A stretch of 64,000 bases of DNA from Mesomycoplasma dispar (GCF_000941075.1 NZ_CP007229.1:558001-622000), one strand, 5' to 3'. Shown: positions 10,414 through 22,890, counted from the first letter of the stretch. Notes: generated by a model from the letters alone, not told the origin. Translations and numbers: made by a program.

Positions 10414-10436
10414 AATACAATTATAATAATTGTATT
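10414..10436 (-). promoter_or_regulatory. Inverted repeat overlapping the pta -10
   Basis: Perfect arms AATACAATTAT and ATAATTGTATT around one base. The minus strand reads TATAAT at 10425-10420 inside it, 41 bases upstream of the pta ATG. The right arm is followed by TTTTT on the minus strand, so it can also act as the terminator of the upstream P102-like gene. An operator is another possibility. Confidence 0.6.
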
Positions 10437-10478
10437 ACTTTTTTAGTAAAATAGTATAAAAAATTAAGTAATTTTTAT

Positions 10479-13322
10479 TTAATTTTTTTGTTTAAGGTCA
10501 AAATACTCGTCAATAAAACTCTTAGCAATTTGCTTGTCATCGATGGTTTTTGAATTATCGAAAATCGCAAGTGATTTGAAAATGATAGCGCCTCGATATG
10601 GAGAATTATCATCAGGTTGTTTTGGTGGCAATATACCCAATTTTAGATTATTATTAACACTAAAGCCTGAAAAATCAATATTTTCTCCTTTAATTTCTCA
10701 TACTGGATCATAAGGAGTATTTGATTCTGTTGTATAAAAAGATAATTTTGCTTCTTTATTTTCAATTTTCAGTTTAACCATTACGGTAGCATCGGTGTTA
10801 TTTAAAAAATCTTGGTTGGTTACAATATCATTTTTTGGAGCAATATGCTCAAGATTAAGTTCGCCTCCATCTGGTCGTAATTCAATCCGGAGTTCGCCAT
10901 TAAATGTTGTTCTAATCAAAGAATTAGGATTCTGATTATCTAGGATTCCTTGTTGTTCTGTTGTGTTTTTTCGAAAATTAACCCCAATTAAATTAAACCC
11001 AGGAACAAAATAGTTTCTGATTAAAAGGTCTAAACTATTTTCACTACTACTACTAGAATTTTTTGTAGATTTTAGTAATGAAAAGTTAGTTCAAGGCGGA
11101 TAAAAAATATCGCTAGGTTTAAAAACATAAAAAATTGTAATATTTTTTACACCCTCTGAAGGTTGACGGAGAGAGGGGTTTTCTAATTCTAAACCGTTGC
11201 CTGTTAAATAAATTCCTTTATTAGCCTCGGTTTTAAATGGAAAAATCACAGAACTCTCATTAGAAACATTTTCACTTTGTTCATTCTGTTTTCCAGGAAC
11301 AAATTTTAGTTCTGAATTATTAAGGGCTGAAATTGAATCAACATAATTTCTAGGAGTTTCAATCGGACCTTTGTGAATTTTTGAAGTTGTTTTAACGTTG
11401 GATTTTCAATCGAGAAAAAGGTGTAAATTTGTTTTTTCTTGCAATAGCTCAAAAGGTTTATTGTTTGCAACAACTGATTTAATTGGAAATTTTAGTCTTT
11501 TTTCACTAACTTTTCCATCTTTAATATCTAAAATCAGATTATATTTATCACTAAATTCAGAAGATAAAAAAACTGATCTATTTTTAAGTAAAGGAGTTTT
11601 TGCAAGTCTATCTAGTGTTTCTTTTAAAATATCGCCAGGTTTTTTTGAATTTTCTGTCTTTTCACCGAGAGATTGGCTTTTTTGCTCTTCTGCAAATAAA
11701 GTTGTACCAACACTAACTTTTGCGGCTAATGTTTTTTGTTTTTCTTCTAAAACTACTGATGAATTTAGTAAATCAAAAAGTGGTTTTAGCTTTTTATCAA
11801 TGTTTTTTAAATCTAAAGGTTTATTTTTTCATTCAGAAATTGTTTCATCAAAAGTTGAAGCAAAAATTGTGGTAGGCAAATTTTGTTTAACTTCGAATTT
11901 AAGATCTTCTAAATTTAAAGCATTTTTATTAATGTTCCCACTTTTATCAAGCGGATTTAGCGCATTTTCAAGTGAAGCAGAATAAATCGAATCACTTAAG
12001 TCGTCTAAAAAACTGAATCTGTAATTAAACTGACTTTTATCATTGAGTTTAATTCCAACAGGAATTAAAGATTCTCCTTTGAATTTTCCACTAACTGAAA
12101 GAATTAAAGGGATTTGATGTTTTTCATTAAACTTTTTAAGTTCTTTTTCATCAAAATTTTTATTTTCAATTTCAAATTCAACATTTTCTGCATTAAAATT
12201 TTTGGGAACTATTTTTTTAACTTCATCAAGTAAAGAATTTAAGTCATTTTTTTGGTACCAAAAGTTAAAATCTGAAACTTTTTTAGCCTTAAAATCAGAG
12301 TGATTTTTTAGTTTTTCTGGTAAATTTTCAAAAATAGCTTGTGATGGCATTAAATTAGAAAAAACCAAAACTCTAGCTAGATCGGCTTTGAAATTGTAAT
12401 TTTTCTTAAAGATTTCCTCGATTTTTCCTTGTTTTACATCATTTATTTTTGGAAAATTTGTAAATTCAAGAAAAACATCCCACTCCTTCATAGTGTTTTT
12501 GTCAACCAGTGATAATTGAAGTTCTAACTTTGGGCGAGCATTATCTACTTTTGTAAAAACAAGTTTTTCACTTTGTAATTTTGGTCTAATTTCGAAATTA
12601 GTAGGCAAAATTACTTGATCTTTTTTTTGATCTAGAATAGAAATTCCGCCAAAATCAGGCAAAGTTTTAAAAAAGGCTGCTATTTCATTAGCATTTTCCT
12701 TTTTAAAATTTTCACTAAATTTTTTCTGTAAATCAATTGCAAGTTCAACTACCGATTTATTTTTAGTAACCTTATTGTTTGAAAATTGAAACACTAGGCT
12801 AAGATTTTCCGGACTTATTTCTAATTTTTCTACATTGTGATTGAATTGAAGCTCAACTTGGGTATTAAAATTGATAGCTTTTTGAAGGCTAATTGCATTA
12901 ATTGCTAAATTTTTTAAGGAATTTTTTTCAACTTTTACTTGATCTTTTTTAGGTGGGACAATTAATTTTAGCTTAAAATTAGGAAATTTTGCTAAAATTG
13001 GACCAAAATCAACAATATCATTTAGATCAAAACTGTAAAATTTATCAAAATGAAGCTCAAGTGCATCGTATGCAGATAATTTTTTAGCAAAATTATCTTT
13101 AATTTTAACTGTTTTTGCTAATTTTAGGAATTCATTTCGGTCAAAATTTTCCTGATTTGATAGACTAATTGCCCCATCTAGTTTTTCATTATGTGTTAAA
13201 AGTCCAGCATCAAAAGTTCTAGAATATGCACGAATTCCAAGCGGGATTGCGACTGCAGCAGAAATAAGAACACTAAAACTAAAACTGAGAAATAAAACAT
13301 TTCTTTTTGATAATTTTTTCAT
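10479..13322 (-). CDS. P102-like adhesin/surface protein
   Basis: 947 residues. P102 family: an uncleaved-looking signal anchor after MKKLSKRNVLFL, then the family-typical block 'FLKLAKTVKIKDNFAKKLSAYDAL' at about residue 65-90, and long mixed alpha/beta regions. Known family members (P102, P116/Mhp108) are exported, cleaved and bind host plasminogen and fibronectin; that activity is inferred here. The C-terminal ~180 residues, from about 'NYFVPGFNLIGVNFR' to 'KSLAIFDNSKTIDDKQIAKSF', look like a concanavalin/LamG-type jelly roll. It starts 15 bases after the P97-like gene ends, with AAAGGGAAA as ribosome site. This reproduces the P97-P102 operon order, so it is probably cotranscribed with that gene and affected if its upstream partner switches off. 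Confidence 0.82.
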
Positions 13323-13337
13323 TTTGATTTCCCTTTT

Positions 13338-16216
13338 CTAGATGTTAAAAGCAGATGTTTCTGCTTGCTTTATGATGATTTTAACTTTGCTATCAGATAC
13401 TTTTTGAGGATTTTTCTTTGAAAAAACACCTAAATAAAGTGCTTTTTTAGTTTCACCAGAAATTGAAGAAATGTTTTCAAATACATCCTTAATGTCAGCA
13501 TTATCATCTGTGCTTGTATTAGAGTTAACATCTTTTACAATTTTTAGTCCATAATTTGGATAATTTAACTTAAAAAATTCTCAAAAAGTGAAATTTTTGA
13601 GAATTTTTTCAATATTAGGACTATCTTTTTTAACTTCTTCTTGAACTTTTTTACTAAATTTATCATAATCTTCTTTTTTAAAATAAACAGGAAAGTTGGT
13701 TGCTGGTAAGTGTTGTGCTAAATCGTTAAGATCTTCAAGTTCATCATCGTATTTTTGAGCTGAGTCATCAACTTCAATTTCAAGTTCACCTTTATTTGTC
13801 TTAAATAAGGTAGAAATCAAATTATTATTTTGGTCAACTGGGCCAATTTTGTAGAGATATTCTAATTTTATTTTTTTATTTTGAGTATCAGAAATAGTAG
13901 AAACTTGTACATTTTTAGGTTCTATTTTTTCATTAAATTTAATTTGATAGCCAAAATTTTCCCCTAAAGAATTTGCTAGAAGGCCTTTATCATTAGAATA
14001 AACTGTTGCATAAAAAGCCATTAGAAAATCGGCAAAGTTTTCAAATTTTATACTTTTTTCTTGTTTTGCCTCGTTTTCTGGGATTTTTCTTGCGGTTTCA
14101 CGAATTTGTTCAATAAAATAATCAACATTTGCTGATTTATCATCAGTTTTTATGAAATTTCTCAAGTTTTTAAAATTTTCGTGTAGAAAGAAACTATAAG
14201 GTAATCTGCCTTTTTTGTCAGCCCAATAATTTCCATTAAAAGAAAAGAGTCACAAATCTTTTTTTCTAGAACTTGGAGGTTCTTTATCCCTTGTATCTTC
14301 AATTTTTATTTCAGACATTTTTTTGAAAAAATTATGGGAATCAAAATCGCTTGGCCATTTTGTTTCAGTTTTTATTAACTTTAAATATTGAAGAAAATCA
14401 AATCAATATTTACCAACAAATTGGACGTCCTTGCTAGCAAGTGCTACTAAAAATCGTAAAGTTTGTTCGGTTTTCCCAGCAATCGAGTTAAAAACGTTAA
14501 TAATCCCTTCTTCCCCTTCCGTCTGTGAGAAATTATAGTCATCGGTTGTAACACTTTTTAGTTTTTCAATTGATGGAAGTTGATAATTAGTAACCAAAAA
14601 TTTTAATCTAGTTTCGTCAAATTCAACACCATAATAACGTTTATTAGTGAGAATTTTTCTTAATTTTTTATGATTTTCATTTTGAAGAAGTTCTAAAATC
14701 TCATTTTTTGAGAGTTTTTTGCTATTATGATAGGAAGACTGTGAAGAAATAGGGTTAAATTCAAAATTTGTAGCCTTAATTTTTTCAGAAATTTTTGGAT
14801 CATTTTGCGAAATTAGACCTAAATTACCATAGTCTTGATGAAAATCTTTACTAATTGAAAAGTTTTTTGATGCATCACTAATTTTAACTTTACCAAAAAC
14901 ACGAAGTTGCACCTCATTTTTTTGATTTACAAGTTCAACTTTGTCGGGGTCGATTTCAAAGTTGAACTGTAGACTTTCAAAAATTTGTTCTTTTGGTAAA
15001 TTATCAAAAGATTTACCAAAATTAAGCTTTTCAATTAAGGATTTCTTGGTAATTTTCTTTAAAAGATCATTTAAAAATTTTTTCTTTTCATCTTTAGTGG
15101 CAAAAACTTGATTTTTAAAGTAATTTATAAAATCTCAAGCATCACGAGCTTTTCCTTGATTTTCGGCTGATAGATTTAAATAATCTTGCTGACTAAAAGG
15201 AGTTAAATTAATCTCGTCTTTAATTTTTTCGTTTAGGAAAAAGTCGGAAAAATCTAGATCGGCATAGCTTTGGAATTTAGCATCGGAATTAAAATCTTGC
15301 TTGATTGTTTTTGCAAACTCAGGCGCAAAACTAACATTAAATCAAAGACGATAAATGTTTTCAGTTGCGGTTTTTGTTAAAAAACCTTGGTGAAACATTG
15401 GGTCTTGGATAAGTTGAACTTGAATTTTTGGAACCAATTTTCCAAGTTCATTTTCAAATTGGTTTTCTGCTTTTTTATATAAATTGTTAATGATTTCGCT
15501 GTAATTGAAAAACTGGTCAAGAATTTTTTCCAATTCAGTTGCAGTTTTTGCTTGGTTTATTTCAGCAAAAAAGTCGTCAACAAGCGTTAGTTTTGTTAGT
15601 CTTTTTTTAGTTGAGCGACTAAATTCTTGGTTTGTTCAAGGTCTTAATTTGCTTAATTCCGCTTTTGCCTGATTAGCGAAGTTGGTAAGTGAGTAATTGC
15701 TATTAAAACTATAGGCAACTTTGGTGTGGTAAAGATCAGATTTTGCAATTTTATTATTACCTAAATCTTGCAAAAGTCGGTAGTAAACATCAAAAGATTG
15801 TTCGCTGTCAATTGGTTTGATTTCAAAAATTTCAATTTTAAATTTTGATCACAGCGTATCGTTTTTGAAATCAATCACACCTGAATAATTTGGTAAGCTT
15901 TGGTAGAAATCAAAAAAACTGGTTAAATCAACACCAGATTTTTTACTACCATCATTGTTAAAAATTTTGTTTTTAACAATGAAATAATTCGAGTCGCTAT
16001 TAACAAATTCATCTTTGAGATTAACAGCGGAAATCAATTTAATATTTTTTTTGACTTGAAAAAGCGGATCGCTTGCTACTAATTTTGTACTTAAAATTGC
16101 TGGAATTGTAATTATTGCGCTAGATCCTAAAAGCAGAAATCCAGTAAAAATGATTAACTGCCTTTTTTTTTTTTTTGCCTGCTAAATCTTTTTGTTTTGT
16201 TCGTGTTTATTGTCAT
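13338..16216 (-). CDS. P97-like adhesin paralog, out of frame at a poly-A tract
   Basis: About 959 residues if in frame. A close paralog of the gene at the left edge: shared blocks include 'KILDQFFNYSEIINNL', 'RYYGVEFDETRLKFLVTNYQLP', 'FVGKYWFDFLQYLKL' and 'FYATVYSNDKGLL'. The ATG at 16214-16216 follows AAAAGGACG. The first 17 residues are basic (MTINTNKTKRFSRQKKK), followed by one anchor, 'QLIIFTGFLLLGSSAIITIPAIL'-like. The body frame (13338 to 16163) is open, but an A14 tract leaves it one base short of frame with the ATG, giving a 20-residue product as written. There are no AAKPV/E (R1) or R2-type repeats, so it resembles P97 paralogs that lack the cilium-binding site, such as Mhp107. It is followed at 15 bases by the P102-like gene. 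Confidence 0.8.
16163..16176 (-). repeat. A14 homopolymer in the signal-anchor region
   Basis: Fourteen T on the plus strand. In the ATG frame it reads AGG CAA (AAA)4 GGC AGT TAA, a stop. A12 or A15 would join the ATG to the main frame (KKRQLIIF). It sits in the same place in the gene as the A17 tract of the paralog at 2659-2675. Confidence 0.85.
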
Positions 16217-16245
16217 TTTTGTTTCGTCCTTTTCAAAAAAAATAA

Positions 16246-16280
16246 AAAAAATTTGCTATTTAAATTATAGCAAATTTTTT
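16246..16280 (-). terminator. Hairpin: pepF terminator overlapping the -10 of the P97-like gene
   Basis: A 14-bp stem (16246-16259 with 16267-16280) with a 7-base loop, followed on the minus strand by TTTTTTTATTTTTTTT. It lies downstream of the pepF stop. The TATAAT of the next gene (16269-16264) lies across stem and loop, 48 bases upstream of its ATG. Confidence 0.7.
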
Positions 16281-16348
16281 TAAAATCCTAGGTGAAAAAA
16301 TTTAACTTTTTTTCTTGTAAAATAAAATCAAAAAACAAAAGTATTCTG

Positions 16349-18172
16349 TTAAAAGTCAATTTTAAAAATTTTCTTCCCAAGGCGAATATATTCATCAATT
16401 TGGCTTTCAAAAAGGGCAAATGCTTCGGTATAAATTGATGAATCACCAAGATCAACGCCAGCATTTTTCAGAAGTTCACTTGGTCAGTCAGATCCACCTT
16501 TGGAAAGAAAGTTTTCAATGTAATTATCAAGCGCTTTTTTTCCTTCTTTTTTGTATTTTTGGAAGAAAACATTGGCAACAAGATAGCCGATTGCGTATTT
16601 GTAGACATAATAACCATAATAGTAATGTGGGACAATTACACTGTAAATTAGCGGTTTTTCGTCATTAAGTGGGTCGTTAGGATTGTATTTTTGTAAAATT
16701 TGACGATAAATTCCCACAAAAGCATCATAAGAACTAATTGGTTCACCGCTATCAATTTTACTATATAAAACTGATTCATAATCAGCTCAAATTACTTGTC
16801 TTTGAACGGTACTAATGAATGTTGAAATTTTTTGGAATAGAATTTCAAATTTAAAACTATCATCGTCTTGGTTTTTCAAGAGATAGTCATCAACCATTAA
16901 TTCGTTAAAGATTGAAGCGATTTCGGCAAGAAAAATTGGATAAGAACTGTTATGATAATCTTGGTGTTTATCAGAATAATATGAATGAAGCGAATGACCT
17001 AATTCGTGCGCAAGGGTATGAACTGAATTTATTGTAAAGTCGAAATTCATTAGAATATATTTTTTCTCAAGACCATAAGATCCGCCAATTGAATAAGCGC
17101 CAGATCTTTTTGAATCAACATAATGATAGTCAATTCATCTTTGTTCAAAAGATTGACTAACAACATTTTCGTATTCAGATCCCAACGGTTTAATTGACTC
17201 AAGAACAATTTTTTGAGCATCTTCGACAGAATAATTGTTTTTTATTTCAACAAGTGGAACTAAACGATCTCAAGCGTTCATTTCAGCGCCAAATTTAGCT
17301 TTGTAAAAATGTTTTTGTGCCTTTTTGAATTTTTCAAAAATTGGTGCTGCTGATGCAACAAATTCAAATAGTTTTTCTAAATTTTTAACTGGAAAACGGT
17401 CAAAACTAAGACTTGATTCGATTAAAGAATTGTAATTGCGCACTTTTGCATCAACAGAATATGATTTAATATGTTGGTATAGTAAATTTGCAAAAGTATT
17501 TTTATGACTTAAATAGGCGTTGTGGTAATTTTCATAGGCAGTTTTGCGCACTAAAGGACTGCCTGTTTTCAAATAGTTGTAATAATTTGTTGAATTAAGA
17601 ACTAATTTTTCACCTTTTTCGTCAATAATGTCTTCAAATTTTGTCTCTGAATTTGAAAGAATTGAAAAAACGTTATAAACTGAAACCTCACCAAAAGAAG
17701 ATTTTGTAAGGTAGTTTTCAACTTCATCTTCAAGTTTGTGCTTTTTATTTTCAAGTCGATAATTCAAATCTTTTAGATAAGGTTTTACACGTTCGTCGCT
17801 AATTCAGGAACGAATTTTATCTTCGTTTTTATAGAAAATTACATCAACTGAACCTAATTTAGCTTCAAATTCTGACATTAAAAACATAAAACGTTCATTA
17901 AGTTGACTAAAAATTGGATCAATCACGTTTACACTCATATTATTTGAGATGTAATTGTAAATTTTGTTATACTTTATTCCAAAAATCGCTTCTAATTTTT
18001 TGTATTCAAGAAAATTTTCAACATTATCAAATTGCTGATCTTTTTTTGCAATTAATTGCTGTGAAATTGCAAGAATACTAGCAAAATTTTCCTCGATAGA
18101 TTTGCCCTCAAGGAGTATTTCTAAATCAAAACGGTGCTTTTCGGGAATATCTGAATACTTTTTATATTGCAT
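16349..18172 (-). CDS. pepF: Oligoendopeptidase F (M3 metallopeptidase)
   Basis: 607 residues, the normal PepF length. A cytoplasmic zinc peptidase that trims peptides of roughly 7-17 residues for use as amino-acid source. The zinc motif HELGH (in '[15 protein letters not shown]') lies near residue 390, with the downstream glutamate in '[10 protein letters not shown]'. The N-terminal helical domain starts '[16 protein letters not shown]'. I chose the ATG at 18172 over an in-frame ATG at 18202 because AAAGGAG sits at ideal spacing before it. Seven or so TGA codons encode Trp. It has its own divergent promoter, back-to-back with the MIB operon. Confidence 0.95.
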
Positions 18173-18224
18173 TTTTACTCCTTTATTTTTAAATTTTTCC
18201 ATTGAATGTCAAATTTATTGTATA

Positions 18225-18230
18225 ATTATA
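18225..18230 (-). promoter_or_regulatory. -10 for pepF
   Basis: TATAAT on the minus strand, 53 bases upstream of the pepF ATG. Confidence 0.6.
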
Positions 18231-18317
18231 ACGTAAAAGTAAATTTATTTTTAATTTTGTAGTTATTTTTTTGCGGGTAATCAAATTTTAGAATTGCTAA
18301 TTTTTCAAAGTTTTAAT

Positions 18318-18328
18318 TATAATATAAT
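18318..18328 (+). promoter_or_regulatory. -10 for the MIB-MIP operon
   Basis: Two overlapping TATAAT hexamers (18318-18323 and 18323-18328), about 70 bases upstream of the MIB ATG and divergent from the pepF promoter. Confidence 0.55.
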
Positions 18329-18398
18329 TATTTTAAAATGTTTAGGTGCCAAAGTGGTAAAGTAAAAACAAAGAAATAAAAATTAAGCGGGGTTTACA

Positions 18399-20477
18399 AT
18401 GATTTTTCTTACTCGAAGGCGCAAAATTATCCTTTTTATCGTTACCCCGGTAGTAGTTGTTTCGATTGCAGCCGTACTCGGGAATTATTTAACCACACTT
18501 AATTTTGATGCCAATGGCACTACAAGACTATCAAATTCTGATGTTTCAACGATAGATAAATCACAGTCAAATTCACAATCATCAGCGCCAATTTCCGGTG
18601 CTGAATCAGAAAAAAAAGATCAAGAAAAAGCTCTTGAAAAACCAAAATCAGATAATATCGAAATTGCATCAAAAGTGCAAGCGCCAACTTTACAACCAAA
18701 ATTCGCACCGCGTAATAACGCTAGCAATGGTGTGAATTTAATCGAAGGAACGGAATTAGCAAGATTGTCTGAACTTGCAAACCAAAGAAAATCCTCTGGG
18801 ATACAAGCAGAAATTAAAAAACTAGAGTTTCGAATAGCAAATTTAGATGCAGAAATAAAAGAAATTAACCGGAAATTCGACGAAGATTATAACAAACCAA
18901 ACGACCCAGATGCCCCTGGATCACGAAGAGCATGGGAAGAAACACGGCAAATTAAATTATATTCTTGCGATCCTTCAATTGATTGCCCCGCAATTCGTAT
19001 TGAACAAAATAGAGCCGAACTTGAAAGACTAAAGCGTGAATTAGCAAATCCAAAACCATTGACGGCTGAGGAAATTAAACTTATAAAACAAGGAATGTTG
19101 CCCGTTCCTGACAATCCTTACGCTTGAGGTTATAACGATGAGTCGAAAAATCCAACTTTAAATCGACTAAAGCAAGAAAATTTAAACCGTGTTTTTAATA
19201 TTCCAAGTTACTATTCGCGAGTTTCTAGTTCAATTTCGAAACTAGAATATGCCGGTTGAGATAAAAAGGATGTTTCAAATAACTTTTCCACTATTTTTTC
19301 AAAACATGGAATCACTGGCGATTCAATAAAAGTTTATGAATATACTCCAAATAGTGAAAACCCTGACCGCGCAAACAGAAGTCCAATAAAAACTATCGTT
19401 CTTGATGCCGATGATAATAACGCTTTTAATAAATTCCAAACAATTATGAATGAAGCGATTCAGCAAGATAATAAAATTCAGTCTGTTGTTTTAAGAAATG
19501 TTGGATCGCTGAATTCATTGCAAAATATCAACCCAATTTTAAAAGCAATTCCTTCCTCTGTGATTAAATTAGGTCTATTTTTGAATAATCCCGCGGCAAC
19601 ACGCGGACTTCGTGGTCTTGAAAACGTCAAGTTAAAAGAACTCGAACTCTATTCTGATGCAAATGCGCGATCTCAACAATGAGCAATTAATCCAAATGCA
19701 CTTAAAAATATTGATTTTATCAGTTTTGATTATCAAGGTCAGTACAATGTTGTCAAAAATGCAGGTGAAAAAATTCCTTCTTCAATTACGTTTAACACGA
19801 TTCGCTTTGATAAAGGTGATGAACTTGCACAAATTAATGCTGGCTTTGAAATCGTTTTTAACTCAAAAATTAATCAGCGCGTTTTCCAAGGTAATTTTGG
19901 CGGAAAAGGTGGATGACCAAGTTATCTAGATTTTTCTGATACCAATATTAAAACATTAAAGGGAATTTGGTTTGATGAATTCAACCGTGTTTATAATATA
20001 AATGTTGAAAACTGACCTGATGATCCGTTTGCAAAAGAAAATTATCAAGGAAAAAGAACACTAAAGTTTAAAAGGATAACTTTTCAAAACGATGAAGTTG
20101 GCGGCAGTCCTGCCTATGTTGCAAATCTTTCTGACTTTGATGGTGCTCAATTCGCCGAACGTCTTGCCTTTGGCGAACCAGGTCCACCGCCAGTTGAAAT
20201 CCGTTTTATGAAAAATGGTCAAGAAGCGTTTAACATTCCGCTTTATTTAAAAGGTCAAAATTTAACTGGTGATGCTAAAAGTCAGATTGAAACATTTATA
20301 AGAGCGGCAAACGCGAATGGGCAAAGACGAATTACAAAAATTTATGTTGAAAATGAAAGTGTAAAAAGTAAATTAGGCAATAAAATCGGGCAAGTTTTAA
20401 TTGAAATTAAATCGATTACGGGAAATAAAGGAGCAAATAATGAAAACAGCACAACAACTGACGAAATTCAAGTCTAA
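18399..20477 (+). CDS. MIB: immunoglobulin-binding/blocking virulence protein
   Basis: 692 residues. Member of the mycoplasma Ig-binding protein family (related to protein M), which captures IgG at the cell surface and hands it to MIP. It has a basic start (MIFLTRRRK), a membrane anchor, then a Ser/Gln/Lys-rich stalk. A coiled-coil-like region at about residues 130-200 contains a Cys pair (YSCDPSIDCPAI). The LRR-like strand/helix repeats of the binding domain lie at about residues 330-560, with 'VVLRNVGSLNSLQNINPILKAIPSSVIKLGL', 'GLENVKLKELEL' and 'TFNTIRFDKGDELAQI' readable in pieces. The C-terminal domain contains 'TLKFKRITFQNDEVGGSP'. AGCGGGGT precedes the ATG. The 3' end overlaps mip by 38 bases. 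Assignment rests on domain layout plus the adjacent mip gene. Confidence 0.85.
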
Positions 20478-22890
20478 AATTTTGTTTTTGTTACCAACAA
20501 TTTTACCACTAACAGTTATTGCCTGCACTTATGTTGAAACAAATTCGGAAAAAATTAGTCAAATTTCCCAAAAAGTCGCTAATTTAAAACAGAAATTTTC
20601 AACTGATCAAAAAAAGAGCAGTCAAGAATTTCAAAAATTAATTTCAGAAATTAATTCTGAACTTGAAAATTTGGGCAAAATTTTATCCGCAAACGAAAAA
20701 GTTCAATTTAAAGAAAAATCTGAGCAAATGTTAGCAAAATTAAAAACTTTTGCCGATCAAGATTTAACTGATACAACAAAAAAGACCGAATTTGATAGTA
20801 CTTTTTCCAATCTCTTAAAATTAATCGACGAACAAAAAAAGAAAGAAGAAACTAAAAACAAAACTTCAAACAGCAATTCTGATGCAAAACAGAGTTCGCC
20901 TGATGAAGAAAAAAAGGTTCAATTCAAACCTGATTCCCCTGAAAAAACCGCATCTTTAGCACCTCAGGGTCAAACTTTTTCGGTTTGAAAAGATGGAAAA
21001 CGCATTGTCGAAGATCAATATCAATACGATGATCCAAAAAGAGAAACTGCTTACTACAAGAGTTTAAACAATATAATGCAACAAAAAGTTGATAATTATA
21101 AACCAAAATTTTTAAAATTATATCCAGATAGTTTTGATCCTATTGATCCGAAAGTTCTTGAAAAACTAAATGAAAAAGCAAAATCGGCAAATCAACCTTT
21201 GTACCAAAATTCACAATTTAGAGCTTTTTCGTTGCCAAAAATCAACGAAAAAGGCGAAATTACTGGACTTTTAATTAACGAACTTGAACAACCAATGTCA
21301 GTTCCAGCCTATTGAGGTAACGAAAAACAAACTGGTGGTTCAAACCGAAATGGTCTTCCTCGCGTTTTACCTAATGAAACTTATCAACAAATTACAAAAA
21401 ATTCCTTTTCCTTCGGGATAAGAAATGGCGCCGTTCGCGATCCTAACGACAACATCACGAACCAAGATGACGTAAAACGGGTGATTCGTTCGGATTTATC
21501 CTATGGAACAGCGGCAATTTTGGATTTTGAAAAAAAAGATGATAATTCTTATCCTTTAAAGTGATTTTTTATCACAAACGCACACGTTGCCGCGAGTTTA
21601 CGACTCGCAAATGATAGTCCAAAAGAAAATAATCAAGTTTGAGGACGTGATGAGGGAAATTATTCTGAAAAATACCGTCAGTATAACACTTGAGCACTTT
21701 CACTTACAAGACTTAAAAAAACAACGCCGGTTTTTGCAAAACTACCAACTTCTTTAGGCGAAGATTTTAACAAATATTATGACAATGTTGAAGTTAGAGT
21801 TAAAGAATTAGAAGGTAATCTTTTTAATAACGGACGTGATGAAAAATACGAACGTGATTCTAATTTAGTTAACGAAACGCCAAAAAAACCTTTAAATGTA
21901 AGAACAATTGTAATCGGTACAAACGCGCTAAAGTCCTCGCCAAAAGACTTTTCTGACCAAGAACGTTATAAAAATATCGAAGAAGCACTCGATTTTGCTG
22001 TTGTTGAAGTCAATTTTGACAACGAAGAACAAGCAAAAAAAATGACCGAAGATTATTATAACGATGCAAAACTTCATTACCAAGGGCGAGAAGAAAACTT
22101 CCTTGATAAAAATGAATATGAAAAAATTTTGCCTACTGATTTTTACGGTTTTGGTTGACCTTCAACTACAAACGAAGGCGAAAATACACTAAATCGTTAC
22201 GAGGATCCAAAACTTTTTGCCCATCGTCGTTTCAATGTTTCTCCTTGATTTAACAAATCAGAATCGCTTTATTTTAATAACAATCCCGAAGATGGTCGTT
22301 GAAAAAAAGGTGGTGAATTTGCCTGGTCAAGATCATATCGTTCTTTTGTAAATCTACCTGGAATTACTGACTATTTTATTTCAAATCCGACTTTGACTAA
22401 ATCATATTTTGAAATTGCAAAATTACCTGAAGGAAATAAAGCATCAAGTCCTTACTTACTTTCCGGTCAAGGGTTTTTAATTGATAATTTCGCATCTGGA
22501 GGTGGGGTTTCGGGAACTTCGATTCGTGATGGGAATCAAAAAATTTACGGACTGCAATTTGCCAGCGACAAGAGCGCTTCAGTTGCGATGGTTTTAGCGC
22601 TTCGTTCATACGGTTTTGACTATAAAGGTTATTATGGTAAGTATAATTTACCTGCTTATGATATAATTTATGGCTCAAAAAATCAGTTTAAATCTTATTT
22701 TGATGCAATGTTGCAACTTTATGGTGAAAAAGCAGAAAAAAAATTAAAAACTAATTTATTTCCAAATGGATTTAGCGAGTCAACACGCAAAGATGTTTTC
22801 GCTAATAAACCAAATGTGGTAAATTTACCTGATGATATTCAAAAACGGACATATTCACGCGTACTCTCAAGCGCCCCTGACAATAATTAA
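20440..22890 (+). CDS. MIP: immunoglobulin-cleaving serine protease lipoprotein (DUF31 family)
   Basis: 816 residues. MIP removes the VH domain from IgG held by MIB; the fold is chymotrypsin-like. A lipoprotein signal is visible (MKTAQQLTKFKSK, hydrophobic core, 'LTVIAC' lipobox), followed by a coiled-coil region and a linker. The candidate triad is H in 'FITNAHVAAS' (about residue 383), D in 'ALDFAVVEV' (about 518) and S in 'GGGVSGTSI' (about 692). The ATG at 20440 has AAAGGAG upstream and lies inside MIB in another frame, so the two proteins are translationally coupled. No residue of the triad looks missing. A hairpin terminator follows the stop directly. Confidence 0.88.

Noticed and set aside
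18340..18365. tRNA-like start (AGGTGCCAAAGTGG) upstream of MIB
   Set aside because: No cloverleaf, anticodon arm or T-loop follows; resemblance is limited to a few bases.
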